From NCBI GenBank assembly GCA_047495785.1, contig JBLDXI010000054.1, positions 682,001 through 746,000 on the forward strand: a DNA stretch of 64,000 bases. Reading direction: 5' to 3'. Origin of the DNA: Lepidodermella squamata (lineage: Eukaryota; Gastrotricha). The notes under the pieces were generated by a model, which ran no database searches, was not told where the DNA came from, and saw only the letters and a program-made list of their open reading frames with translations. The translations under genes were made by a program, and so were the position numbers. Below are positions 32,997-43,681 of this stretch, piece by piece. The stretch's first letter is position 1. The number at the start of each line of letters is the position of its first letter.

Positions 32997-34452
32997 ATTT
33001 GGACTGGAAAGGAGGTAGGAATAAGTGCGTCTGGTGTCTGCTGACGTGCTGTTTTGACTTGATTTTTCAAACTAATTTCCTGTTTTCACGCTTTCAAATT
33101 TTTTATGTCGTGTGAACTCCAGTGAAGTAAACGAGAGTATTGTGGAATAAAGACGTGATGAATCTAACTTCTAACTTCGCAATCGCATTCAGCTATACTC
33201 ATCAAAATTGGAACGCTGCTACTGATCATGTTACAGGGAGCAAAGTAAGACAACAGAATTTGTTGAAAAGGAAAATCGCCGTAAGGCCCCCTTTGGTCTT
33301 CAACTGAGTTCACCTTGCAGGCCGATTGAACTGGTATGGATGATCCCTACCATCCCTAATAGTGGCACCTCGCTCTCTGTCATGTTGTAGTCAAATTCTG
33401 AACAGGACCGAATAATCATGACTTGTTGCTACCTTTTTTCTCACTGACAATTTTTTTTATAACCGAGCTCTCAACTGTGGGATAAATGCTCTTAAATAAA
33501 TAAATAAATCCATTCGGTCTTCTCTGGCTCTTACGAACTAATGGAAGCTCAGGAAATTACAGACTGACTGAAATGAATAACTGGGAATATCTCATCAAAT
33601 GCTTCAGAGACCAGCCTTCCATGAATCAGCTGATTTTCCATGACATCCTTCGCCCATCTTCAACCCGGAATCAAAGGCATACAACTCCTATCCGATGGAA
33701 ATCCCCCACGCCAATTCCTGCATGGTTCTGAAATCGGTCAATGCTAATCCAACATTTTTTATTTCTGCCAGTGTGCAAAGTACGGGAGGTACGGAGGTTA
33801 CCATGAGAGGTTCAGGAAATAAATACCCAAAATTACCGCGAGACTATTACTGCATCAGCAGCTGAATTTTTTATGATGACCTTAAAGTGGGCCTGATCGA
33901 AATGTCAAAGGAGCGCGCATTTAGGTTTATGGGCTAAATTCCTATTATAACAGGAATTCTTGATCATTACATTACCAAACTTCACTTTTATACTCACAGT
34001 TTACAGTGATCCCAGAATCTTGAGTGATCGCGCAATAACGCCCCATTGGATTGCCGATTGTCTGTAAATGGTTAAAAATACGATTTGAGGAAATTTGAGC
34101 ATTTAAAAGCCTCCTCCCACGTCCATGTCCACATATGAAATTCGAGTCAAATGGCGAGTAGTCTCAATGCACTGTTCGCCAAGTTTTATTTCACACATTA
34201 AAAAAGGGAAACGAATCAGCCAAATTCGTAGGCGAGTATGTCCGAAAACTGACAACATAAAACTGCACCTGAAAAACAATTAACGTATATGCTGAAAAAT
34301 CAGTCAGGGTCAAGTCATTCCTTGCAGACCGTTGCAGCAATTTATAGCAGAAAATGTATACATATTCCCTACAAATTCGACATATACGTTAGCAGAAAAA
34401 ATAGTTAAAATTTCGAATGTTTCATATTCAGAGACATTGATCAGTTATCAGC
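32997..34452. other. Intergenic between convergent receptors 4 and 5
   Basis: Contains AATAAA at 33146-33151 for receptor 4 and an AATA tetranucleotide run near 33497. No exon found. Confidence 0.5.
33146..33151 (+). terminator. Polyadenylation signal of receptor 4
   Basis: AATAAA 150 bp after the receptor 4 stop codon. Confidence 0.5.
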
Positions 34453-36783
34453 TCACTTTTTTACAAATAACGGCAGAATCCACGTTGCTGAATTCGAAGA
34501 AGAAAGGACAATAATACAAAAAGCGATTGCGATTTGCTGCTCGATTAGGCTGTCCGTAAGAATCAAAGCCATTAGCGTTGCCCCTAAGAACAAAGAGATA
34601 GCATTCACAATAGCCACATACATGTGATTCAGCTCATTGAGAGCCACACTTCGAATGTGATTCAGCTGATACGCCGCAAAAGCTCCAATCATTAGGACTA
34701 GAATAAGGAAACAGCCGATTGCGAGGGCGAAACCGGTGAGATTAGACGTGATGCACTTGACAGACCACGTTTCAACAATAGTGTCCCGATCTTCAAAGTA
34801 AACAGGATCCCCTAGCATGTTAGTTCTGCACGTTGTATCCTGGCTGGAAAACCACGCGGTAAGAACTGCCGCGATCACTAAAGTAATAAGGAGGGTCATT
34901 TTAACCGAGTTTTTGTCAATTTCATTCCACGTTTTTGTTGGCAATGGAAGTGGCTGTTTACCATTCAAATGCTTCATTGGATCTACTGAAGCAGCTCGAG
35001 ATGCAGAATTATCTGAAGCGACTGATCCGCCTTTGCTGGATTTCGTTATTTTGGACCGAATACTTTGAGCTGACTTCAAAGAACGCGAAGACAGCGATCG
35101 TAAAGCTCGGAATAAAGCGATGATACGAAAGGAAACTGTCCCGAAAAGAATTGTCCCTCCTAAAGCCAATAACATGACCGAGAAAACTTGAAGTTGGGGG
35201 TTATCGATAGTTCGGTCAACTGCAAATAAAAGACATGACATGTTCAGGATCACACATCCTATTAATCCAATCATTTTCGTTAGCAAATTGAAAGTCACAT
35301 CCCGCTTCATTAGCAAAGCTCCCATCGCCAAGACTTGAACAACCGTTACCAAGCTAACCAGAACAATGATCGCAGTCAATACCCCGAGTGGCACTTTTTT
35401 GTCGACCTTCACAAGAATCGGCTGGTCAATGGGAGGCTTTCCAGCCACCCAAAAAATCGGCTTTATGATTCGCAGGCTGTAGCCGCTGTACGAGAACAAA
35501 TCTTTGTCGTCGTTCGAAATTTGCTTAAGGAGTGCCACGTTTTGCATACCAGTTTCAGGGCTCCATTGCGCCACGGCTTGAATATCCCCCTGAATTTGCC
35601 CCTTGGGCGAGTAGAACAGCGTACCAACACGAATTCCAGTCGCCCTCGTAGCCAGGACAGATTCATTCGCAATTCGAGCGACAATCTCAGGCTGAGTTTT
35701 ATAGTCTGAGAGGGTCAAGTTGAATTCAGCCTTCAGACGGGTCTCAGTGTTATTCAGGATCAAAGCAGCCCTCATCATCGAGTCGTACGAGTTGTACGAA
35801 ACAAGAAACGGGTCCATAGTCGATGTGTTGAACGCATTCAACACTTCCTTCTCGAAATCACCAGCCGTCATTCCTAGATCCGAGACTGTGGTGTAGTTAT
35901 CTGGCCGATTCGTATTGCCGAAGAAAACCGTCTGCCGCCATTGCGTTATCAATTGTTCCGGGGTACATCCTGGAACCTGGGCTGGGGAAAAGCCGAACAG
36001 GAGATTGATAAAGACATAACGAGATCCCGTCATGCCCTGCTTATAGGCTTCACACAAGAATTTCGCGATGAGAGGGGGTGATCCACTAGCTAGGGCTATG
36101 ATTCTCAACCCACTTGATTTTAAAGAGTAGATAAGCTCAGTATCTATGTCTGTCACAAAATTGAACCAGGGAATCACAGAACCAGCAGCTACAGCTCGAT
36201 CGTGGAGAAAATAGGCCACCCCCAAGTCGGCTAAACTAGCTGGGTTCGAGAGAATAGCATACCTTGTCCATTTCCCAACTTCCCGCATGAAGTGAAGCAT
36301 TGAAAGAGCGGCTGTTCTACCTGTAGTAAGGGACAAATAGAGATTAGGAAAAGGCCGTTCAGCCAAAAAGGGTCCAGTGCAAAATGCGGATAGGCTGATT
36401 GTGTTGACGTAGCCTAAAGACGGACCAGCGGCCTTGCAGCCTGTTGAACTGTCCGGCCCGATCACGATAGGAGATTGCGGTGGCATTGTATCGTTGCCTT
36501 CAGCTTGGCGACGGTTTTCCATAAGGACCCAAGCCGATCTCTGCCCGCCAACTTCATCACCGATGATCAGATCGATTTTGTAGTCTGGTAAGATGTCTCG
36601 CCTCGCATTGACCTGATCTACGGCGAACCTTGAGGCGAATTTCATTACATCGCCTTGTTTCGGGTCGTTGCCAGTGATTTGAAGCAAGCGAAGCAGTTGA
36701 ATGGTTTTAGGCTTCTGCCAGCTTTGGCTGACCGAGGTTTCAAAAGTTAAAACCGCAATCAGCAGCGATAATATGACCTTCAT
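34453..36783 (-). CDS. GABA-B-like class C GPCR, receptor 5 (intronless, 776 aa)
   Basis: Single exon with the start MKVILSLLIAVLTFETSVS (signal peptide). VFT domain about residues 25-450: SPIVIGPDSSTGCKAAGP, RPFPNLYLSLTTG, GLRIIALASGSPP. TM1-TM7 run from about residue 460 to the end; the last helix closes with WILPLFVKK and then a stop. By eye, the strand corresponding to the GABA-contacting Tyr of GABA-B1 (in RIIVGLFYE) reads RIIALASGS, so that Tyr is missing, while the YD of the second-lobe motif remains (NSYDSMM). The TM3-TM4 loop matches receptor 4 nearly residue for residue (KGGSVASDNSA). It is convergent with receptor 4 at a 1.46 kb distance. Confidence 0.9.
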   Translation of the reverse strand: MKVILSLLIAVLTFETSVSQSWQKPKTIQLLRLLQITGNDPKQGDVMKFASRFAVDQVNARRDILPDYKIDLIIGDEVGGQRSAWVLMENRRQAEGNDTMPPQSPIVIGPDSSTGCKAAGPSLGYVNTISLSAFCTGPFLAERPFPNLYLSLTTGRTAALSMLHFMREVGKWTRYAILSNPASLADLGVAYFLHDRAVAAGSVIPWFNFVTDIDTELIYSLKSSGLRIIALASGSPPLIAKFLCEAYKQGMTGSRYVFINLLFGFSPAQVPGCTPEQLITQWRQTVFFGNTNRPDNYTTVSDLGMTAGDFEKEVLNAFNTSTMDPFLVSYNSYDSMMRAALILNNTETRLKAEFNLTLSDYKTQPEIVARIANESVLATRATGIRVGTLFYSPKGQIQGDIQAVAQWSPETGMQNVALLKQISNDDKDLFSYSGYSLRIIKPIFWVAGKPPIDQPILVKVDKKVPLGVLTAIIVLVSLVTVVQVLAMGALLMKRDVTFNLLTKMIGLIGCVILNMSCLLFAVDRTIDNPQLQVFSVMLLALGGTILFGTVSFRIIALFRALRSLSSRSLKSAQSIRSKITKSSKGGSVASDNSASRAASVDPMKHLNGKQPLPLPTKTWNEIDKNSVKMTLLITLVIAAVLTAWFSSQDTTCRTNMLGDPVYFEDRDTIVETWSVKCITSNLTGFALAIGCFLILVLMIGAFAAYQLNHIRSVALNELNHMYVAIVNAISLFLGATLMALILTDSLIEQQIAIAFCIIVLSSSNSATWILPLFVKK

Positions 36784-37810
36784 TCCTCGAATAAAAAGCT
36801 GCGAATGCTGAAGGTAATCGCTATCTCCTGTGATTTAGCATTTGATTGATGATGATGCACATAATGCAGACTAAACTTCCGGCATAGAAGACTATACGGA
36901 AGTAATGAAACGGAAATTCACTCGTGATAGAAAGCAAAAAAGTTAGTTGTTACTTCGATTGTTTTGAAATAGTCCAGCGATAGATTATGATTCGGTGCAA
37001 CAAGAAGTTCAAATCGCACTTAATGTTTATATTCATTTCAAAATGAACCCTGTCATCATTCAAGAGTCTGATGAAAATCAATAAAATGCGTCTTCAAATT
37101 TTGTCCTTGAGTAAATTGTCAATGCGTTACAAGACATTAATAGTGCAAATTCGCTTGCGCCTTCGTTGTCTTCTGCGATTTCAAAATTTCTTGATTGCAA
37201 TGGATAGGGCGTTCTTTACGTTTGCGAGCCGCTCTCTGAGTAGTTTAAAGGGTGTGCTAGATTAATGTTGAGTTCGTTCATAATTTCCCGCTATGATCTA
37301 GCTAATTAAGCTTGAGTGGCCATCACAGAAAAGTTTTAATAAAATTCTAACCGGCGACATGTTTGCTATTCTGGGATATGCCTTAGAATTCTATTTTGTT
37401 ACATGTCCAACTACAAATTTAACATTTGTTATTTGTTGTGATTTTTCTTGAGGCGTCTGCCGATAACAGACGTGCTCATCCCATCAACATTGGGACTTGA
37501 ACAGTCACTTACCAAAATATATATAAATTACTCTGCCTTTGGAGATTTAGCAGACGTAGTGCGTGGTAGAGTTGTAGGTGGTGTATGCACTCTTGCAATG
37601 AAAAGTGCATTAAAACGGCAGCTAGGGAATTCAGTGCACTGGAAAACCGGCGAAAAATCACAACAGGCCTGAATTAGAAATCAGGACTGACTCTCTGATT
37701 CATGAGTTTTCTCGAATAACTCGGATTTTCAGCTCCTGAATGTTTACTTTTATCATATTTCATTCAGCAAATGTAATGGAAAAATATAAATATTTGGTTA
37801 TTAACGTAAA
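36784..37810. other. Intergenic
   Basis: Upstream region of receptor 5 and downstream region of the decayed ion channel. No exon recognised; short frames around 37071-37672 look random. Confidence 0.5.
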
Positions 37811-39420
37811 CTAGGAGATGATGATGCAATAAGCGTAAAGGTTTGTTGCTAAGAATAAAGCTATTGACAGCAGAAGAGCAGACAGATCCATAGCTCTCAC
37901 CAGCTCGATTCCTTGCGCGAATAAGGGTTCAGTAACCACCTGCGAAGCTATTTCATCGTCGTGAGCCCACGCTAACACAAACCCGTCGTAAATCGTTATC
38001 AACGCCGTAATGCAACTCAGCAGGAAGATGTACTGCCCTAGAAGAATCAGCTCGGATGTTTTTGGGACACTTGCGGCCGCATTGGACTGGGCGACCGTTA
38101 AAGAGAGCAGGACAGTTGCGCTGAAAACCGTTCGATTTGGGTCATCAGGGGCAGAATGAAAGAGGCGTAGACGAGAGCCATTAAAATGAGGCATGGCGGC
38201 AACAGATTTAAAAGGTAGTATGCCGGATTTCGATCTAATCTACGCTTGATGGCGAAGTAGCTTGATGACTTGTTTGCTCTCATTTCGTTTTCAGTGAGTC
38301 CAAGCTCTGACTTGGCAGAGGAAACCCGCCACATATCGCTCCTTAGCTTATCACGGCCGTTCAAGATAACGCCGGCAAATTTTTGAAATTCAGGAGCCTC
38401 CTCGATCATGAAGACGAGGTGGCACGTCTGAAGTGCTGAAGTGGATGATGGTTGGTTGGTTATCTCGCTCGCTACAGGATTCTCTCCAGAACCTATCCAA
38501 GGCTTTGAAGTTGTATCAATGGGCGCGATCGAGCTGGTTTTAGAAGTTTCTGAATAAGCCTGAATAAGTCTGAATATTCTGATGCTTTAAATGTAGAAGA
38601 ATCAAATATTATGGATATTGGCGAGGAAGTAGGTGATAATGAAGATGACAAAGTGTAACATTCAGGGCCACATCCCACTTTGAATAGGTAGAACTTGTTT
38701 AGCAAAACGTCGCCATCAGCACACCCAAGGGCTGTGATGCTAACCTTTACGTTCTCGTTTGCGATCAAAGCGAGCAAGCCTGGGACGTTGCTAAAACAAG
38801 TTCCTGGAGCATTTACGCCACTTGGAGAAATTGCAGCCTGGAAAGGCAAACTATGAAAGGATTGGACCTTCTCAGAAAGGAATATTTCTTACCGAGATCG
38901 TATCATTGTAAAATCGCACTACCATTCGACCCAGGTTTTATTCGTTGAAACCGATGTTGCAGCCCGAGACTTGATTTCCTGTGAAATAATGTCATAAGGA
39001 TCTTCTGTTTTTTTTTAATTTTACTCACCGAATCCAACAGTTGTCGAAGACAGAAATACGCCGAGCCAAGCGTTGGTTGCTAATGTATCGTAATTAGACA
39101 CAGCATCATATTCAATTCGAAACTCGGACGCGTCAGCTGGGATAACTTGATTGAAACTAAGAGATCCCGAGCAGTAGAGAAGACTTCCAAGATTCAACCC
39201 ACCCTCAGCAAGACGCATAGCCGTCAACTGATATCCAGAGCCTAAATTTAGTCCAACACCTGCGGAAGTCGTGATTCCGCCTGTATTAGCTGTCACGCTT
39301 GAGTTGACATAATCGAATGATAGCCCTGAAACGTATGAAGCGTTGTAGAACAACGGGAGGCTCATCAAATTGGTATTCGGAGCTGGATCAGAAGTAGCAT
39401 CAAAAGTTGGGATGAAGCAA
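37811..39420 (-). pseudogene. Decayed copy of the chimeric ion channel
   Basis: Pieces in the same order as the intact gene at 49520-52275: the N-terminal domain (39368-39021, MSLPLFYNASYVSGLSF), a second piece with an internal deletion that creates an early stop after NQVSGCNIGFNE, the ISPSGVNAPGTCFSN piece (38849-38493), and an ECD end plus M1 piece (38409-38098). A frameshift at about 38150 separates M1 from an M2-M4 piece (38145-37811). Nearly all of the Ser/Thr linker and the first two thirds of the ligand-binding domain, including the Cys-loop, are gone. It cannot make a channel. The surviving TM part keeps LSLTVAQSNAAASVPK in M2, so decay is fairly recent. Confidence 0.82.
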
Positions 39421-40160
39421 TTAGGGCGAGCAGATTAAGTAGCTTCTCAACGATCTCTGGTATAGTTGTTCGTTGATTTACAAAGACCGAATGCTCATAT
39501 TTATTAGCTGTCGCAGAATGAATTCGTCCGAATCCTCACTTTTTAAGTAGGCTATAACATTTTGAATTAATTATGCATGAAACAAATGATTGGATGGTGG
39601 GTGCGCCTGCCGGCGTTTTCAATTAATTTGACATCATTGAAATTTTCTATGAAACTGCCTCAAAATCACAGGAGTTGAGTGCTACATACTGGGACATACA
39701 AATAGCACCAATCATTGCTGAGCTCCATTTTCATTTATAATGAATAATTATGATACATGTCTCCCGCGGAGTTTCAGCCGATATGAATCCCTCCTAGACT
39801 TCAAACAAAAAAATAAATTCGCAATTATTAATGTGTCAAAAAATTCGTATGTGAAGCCGAGGGATTACTAATTGGCAAATTGGAGCATGAATTATACTTT
39901 TCAGTTCTCGGGTGCGCATTGGTCCAGTTTAACACTTAGCTGTTTCTTCCAATGTTTTCCTGAATATTTCCGAAGCGCTACGTTGGCACGATGGTGCTAT
40001 CCGAAGGCAGCAATTGCAGCTATACTTCTTCTCCCAGCGGCTGTCCAGCTGCGTATCTCTCGGGGGGCGTGGTATGGCTGTCAGCATGGACGAGGTTTCA
40101 GGAGCGAAAACAATGCAGAACACGAGCTCAAAAGCCGCCACAACGGCCAACACGATAAAT

Positions 40161-40523
40161 CGTCGCGTTGCGTTTTAAAGGGGCCGCAAAGTTTTTATTG
40201 TTGTTGCAATATAATAGGAGAACCAAATAGGGCCCAAATTTTACATCATTATACTCCTCTGGAGATAATCTATTCAATACTGCAGGTGGTATAAACATTA
40301 TTACTTTCGTGGCCATTCAAACCTTGATTTTATTCAAATGGTGTTTCTTATATATTATCGCAGCCAAGTGACATTATTTCTATTATTACTTCTCTCAAAA
40401 ATCGTTGAGCCTAATGGGAATCAGCCAATAAAATGCCGTTTTTATTGATATCATGGCTCTCGCTCAGCTGATCATTTTGAATAGATCATTTCGAGAGCGG
40501 CCCCTTTCAAACGCAACGCGACG
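40161..40523. mobile_element. 363 bp MITE with 27-bp TIRs (unit A)
   Basis: The left TIR (40161-40187, begins cgtcgcgttgcg) and the right TIR (40497-40523) match at 26 of 27 positions when inverted. It interrupts transporter exon 6-like sequence, with a possible short AAAT duplication at the flanks. No ORF that could be a transposase. Confidence 0.8.
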
Positions 40524-40655
40524 AAATGATAAGGGGCCGATAGAGGCTTGCGTTGCCGAGAACAGAAAGCTGCAGGCAATCGAAACGCTCACGCCAAGGT
40601 TCGCTAGACCTGCCATGTCACTTGAGAGGCCGACTGAATTCAAAACATTTGTCGC

Positions 40656-40833
40656 TCCTTGTGATAATTTCAGTATGTGCCCGTCCGGTGTTATGAGTGG
40701 CGCACTGTCCCGGACAAGCGCCTTTTCGTGATGTGCCTGCGCCTTTTTTCTTACCTTCCAAATTGTATATTTTCGTTCGTTTTATCTGGAAAAAAGGACA
40801 AAATAAAAAGCTTTTCGTTTCGTTTCTTGTCGC
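40656..40833. mobile_element. 178 bp insertion with 7-bp target duplication (unit A)
   Basis: ttgtcgc occurs at 40649-40655 and again at 40827-40833, whereas the intact transporter exon has one copy in the context acatttgtcgcgtagaaa (around 45533-45550). The inserted DNA is unrelated to the gene. A 7-8 bp duplication fits hAT- or Mutator-type insertion or a small retroelement; the family is unknown. Confidence 0.6.
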
Positions 40834-41071
40834 GAAGAAATACACAGCCGACATCCCGGTGAGCTAACTCTTGTCACTACAACTAGAACGAGCGGCAACC
40901 AGACAGCTCGGTTTCTGACGATAGATGCCATCGAAACCAGTTCAACGCTAGCTTTTATATGCACCTGATTCCAGTCTGATGGGAAGTCGAGGTTGACCTG
41001 TCGTCGGTTGGCATCATGAATTTATTAAATTTCAATTGAAAAATCACGATCGCTAAAAATAACTAGCTTCC

Positions 41072-41162
41072 AGAGTATAAAATCAAAGTATGGAAACTCT
41101 AGAAATCACGCTCTAGAAATCACGGTGATTTCTAGAGTTTCCATACTTTGATTTTATACTCT
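41072..41162. repeat. Perfect hairpin, 38-bp arms (unit A)
   Basis: 41072-41109 and 41125-41162 are exact reverse complements separated by 15 bases. The spacer itself repeats ctctagaaatcac. Probably a fold-back element or a palindromic duplication scar. Confidence 0.9.
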
Positions 41163-41410
41163 TTAAATGAACAATTAAACTATAAAAATAACTCAAATAA
41201 TCCTTTGGGAATGATTCCTGCTGAGAGTTCAGGGCTGATCACCCGGGCTGGCGGCTTTCAGCAACGTTTTCGTGTTCGACTAGAATTTTTCCGTCCCACA
41301 ACGAATCCAGTATCTTCTTTTTCTCCTCAAGACGCTTGAATGCATCATTTACCTCTTCAAGGCCGATATCAAGATTTTTCAAGGCATCAGTGATGCGATT
41401 GCGGCCGGCA

Positions 41411-41692
41411 GGGATAACTTGATTGAAACTAAGAGATCCCGAGCAGTAGAGAAGACTTCCAAGATTCAACCCACCCTCAGCAAGACGCATAGCCGTCAAC
41501 TGATATCCAGAGCCTAAATTTAGTCCAACACCTGCGGAAGTCGTGATTCCGCCTGTATTAGCTGTCACGCTTGAGTTGACATAATCGAATGATAGCCCTG
41601 AAACGTATGAAGCGTTGTAGAACAACGGGAGGCTCATCAAATTGGTATTCGGAGCTGGATCAGAAGTAGCATCAAAAGTTGGGATGAAGCAA
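41411..41692 (-). pseudogene. Ion-channel N-terminal fragment carried by unit B
   Basis: Copy of the first part of the decayed chimeric channel (MSLPLFYNASYVSGLSFDYV...NQVIPA). It then runs into unrelated junction DNA that opens a chance extension. No downstream channel exons exist for this copy. Confidence 0.8.
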
Positions 41693-42241
41693 TTAGGGCG
41701 AGCAGATTAAGTAGCTTCTCAACGATCTCTGGTATAGTTGTTCGTTGATTTACAAAGACCGAATGCTCATATTTATTAGCTGTCGCAGAATGAATTCGTC
41801 CGAATCCTCACTTTTTAAGTAGGCTATAACATTTTGAATTAATTATGCATGAAACAAATGATTGGATGGTGGGTGCGCCTGCCGGCGTTTTCAATTAATT
41901 TGACATCATTGAAATTTTCTATGAAACTGCCTCAAAATCACAGGAGTTGAGTGCTACATACTGGGACATACAAATAGCACCAATCATTGCTGAGCTCCAT
42001 TTTCATTTATAATGAATAATTATGATACATGTCTCCCGCGGAGTTTCAGCCGATATGAATCCCTCCTAGACTTCAAACAAAAAAATAAATTCGCAATTAT
42101 TAATGTGTCAAAAAATTCGTATGTGAAGCCGAGGGATTACTAATTGGCAAATTGGAGCATGAATTATACTTTTCAGTTCTCGGGTGCGCATTGGTCCAGT
42201 TTAACACTTAGCTGTTTCTTCCAATGTTTTCCTGAATATTT

Positions 42242-43236
42242 CCGAAGCGCTACGTTGGCACGATGGTGCTATCCGAAGGCAGCAATTGCAGCTATACTTC
42301 TTCTCCCAGCGGCTGTCCAGCTGCGTATCTCTCGGGGGGCGTGGTATGGCTGTCAGCATGGACGAGGTTTCAGGAGCGAAAACAATGCAGAACACGAGCT
42401 CAAAAGCCGCCACAACGGCCAACACGATAAATCGTCGCGTTGCGTTTTAAAGGGGCCGCAAAGTTTTTATTGTTGTTGCAATATAATAGGAGAACCAAAT
42501 AGGGCCCAAATTTTACATCATTATACTCCTCTGGAGATAATCTATTCAATACTGCAGGTGGTATAAACATTATTACTTTCGTGGCCATTCAAACCTTGAT
42601 TTTATTCAAATGGTGTTTCTTATATATTATCGCAGCCAAGTGACATTATTTCTATTATTACTTCTCTCAAAAATCGTTGAGCCTAATGGGAATCAGCCAA
42701 TAAAATGCCGTTTTTATTGATATCATGGCTCTCGCTCAGCTGATCATTTTGAATAGATCATTTCGAGAGCGGCCCCTTTCAAACGCAACGCGACGAAATG
42801 ATAAGGGGCCGATAGAGGCTTGCGTTGCCGAGAACAGAAAGCTGCAGGCAATCGAAACGCTCACGCCAAGGTTCGCTAGACCTGCCATGTCACTTGAGAG
42901 GCCGACTGAATTCAAAACATTTGTCGCTCCTTGTGATAATTTCAGTATGTGCCCGTCCGGTGTTATGAGTGGCGCACTGTCCCGGACAAGCGCCTTTTCG
43001 TGATGTGCCTGCGCCTTTTTTCTTACCTTCCAAATTGTATATTTTCGTTCGTTTTATCTGGAAAAAGGACAAAATAAAAAGCTTTTCGTTTCGTTTCTTG
43101 TCGCGAAGAAATACACAGCCGACATCCCGGTGAGCTAACTCTTGTCACTACAACTAGAACGAGCGGCAACCAGACAGCTCGGTTTCTGACGATAGATGCC
43201 ATCGAAACCAGTTCAACGCTAGCTTTTATATGCACC
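42242..43236 (-). pseudogene. Sugar-transporter pseudogene fragment, unit B
   Basis: Same scrambled exon 6 / exon 5 fragment as in unit A, with both insertions at identical relative positions. The insertions therefore predate the tandem duplication. Confidence 0.8.
42433..42795. mobile_element. 363 bp MITE with 27-bp TIRs (unit B)
   Basis: Duplicate of the element at 40161-40523, offset 2272 bp. Confidence 0.8.
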
Positions 43237-43342
43237 TGATTCCAGTCTGATGGGAAGTCGAGGTTGACCTGTCGTCGGTTGGCATCATGAATTTATTAAA
43301 TTTCAATTGAAAAATCACGATCGCTAAAAATAACTAGCTTCC

Positions 43343-43433
43343 AGAGTATAAAATCAAAGTATGGAAACTCTAGAAATCACGCTCTAGAAATCACGGTGAT
43401 TTCTAGAGTTTCCATACTTTGATTTTATACTCT
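43343..43433. repeat. Perfect hairpin, 38-bp arms (unit B)
   Basis: Duplicate of 41072-41162, offset 2271 bp; both arms are still exact. Confidence 0.9.
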
Positions 43434-43681
43434 TTAAATGAACAATTAAACTATAAAAATAACTCAAATAATCCTTTGGGAATGATTCCTGCTGAGAGTT
43501 CAGGGCTGATCACCCGGGCTGGCGGCTTTCAGCAACGTTTTCGTGTTCGACTAGAATTTTTCCGTCCCACAACGAATCCAGTATCTTCTTTTTCTCCTCA
43601 AGACGCTTGAATGCATCATTTACCTCTTCAAGGCCGATATCAAGATTTTTCAAGGCATCAGTGATGCGATTGCGGCCGGCA

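Larger units (their letters stand above)
39970..40965 (-). pseudogene. Sugar-transporter (SLC2/GLUT) pseudogene fragment, unit A
   Basis: Matches exons 6 and 5 of the intact transporter at 44919-46919. The exon 6 end (FELVFCIVFAPETSS, near 40080-40160) is interrupted by a 363 bp inverted-repeat insert. It resumes at 40524, then jumps directly into exon 5 sequence at about 40575, as if intron 5 and parts of both exons were deleted. Exon 5 is itself split by a 178 bp insert at 40656-40833 flanked by ttgtcgc repeats. Not functional. Confidence 0.8.
39139..41410. repeat. 2.27 kb tandem duplication, unit A
   Basis: Repeated head-to-tail at 41411-43681 at a constant offset of 2272 bp, falling to 2271 after one base is lost in an A-run near 40790. 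Everything I compared is otherwise identical. The unit contains the 5' part of the ion-channel pseudogene, a sugar-transporter pseudogene with two insertions, and a 38-bp-arm hairpin. The shared junction is gcggccggcaggg. Confidence 0.92.
41411..43681. repeat. 2.27 kb tandem duplication, unit B
   Basis: Second copy of 39139-41410. After the unit, sequence diverges at gcggccggcaggg|cacctc, whereas unit A continues into unit B. Near-perfect identity implies a very recent event or an assembly artefact such as uncollapsed haplotypes. Confidence 0.92.

Noticed and set aside
42144-42566. 140-codon plus-strand frame repeated in both tandem units
   Set aside because: Identity is due to the duplication; it overlaps the antisense of transporter and MITE sequence and has no domain.
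39139-43681. CRISPR array or satellite
   Set aside because: Only two long units with coding remnants; no short repeat-spacer pattern.
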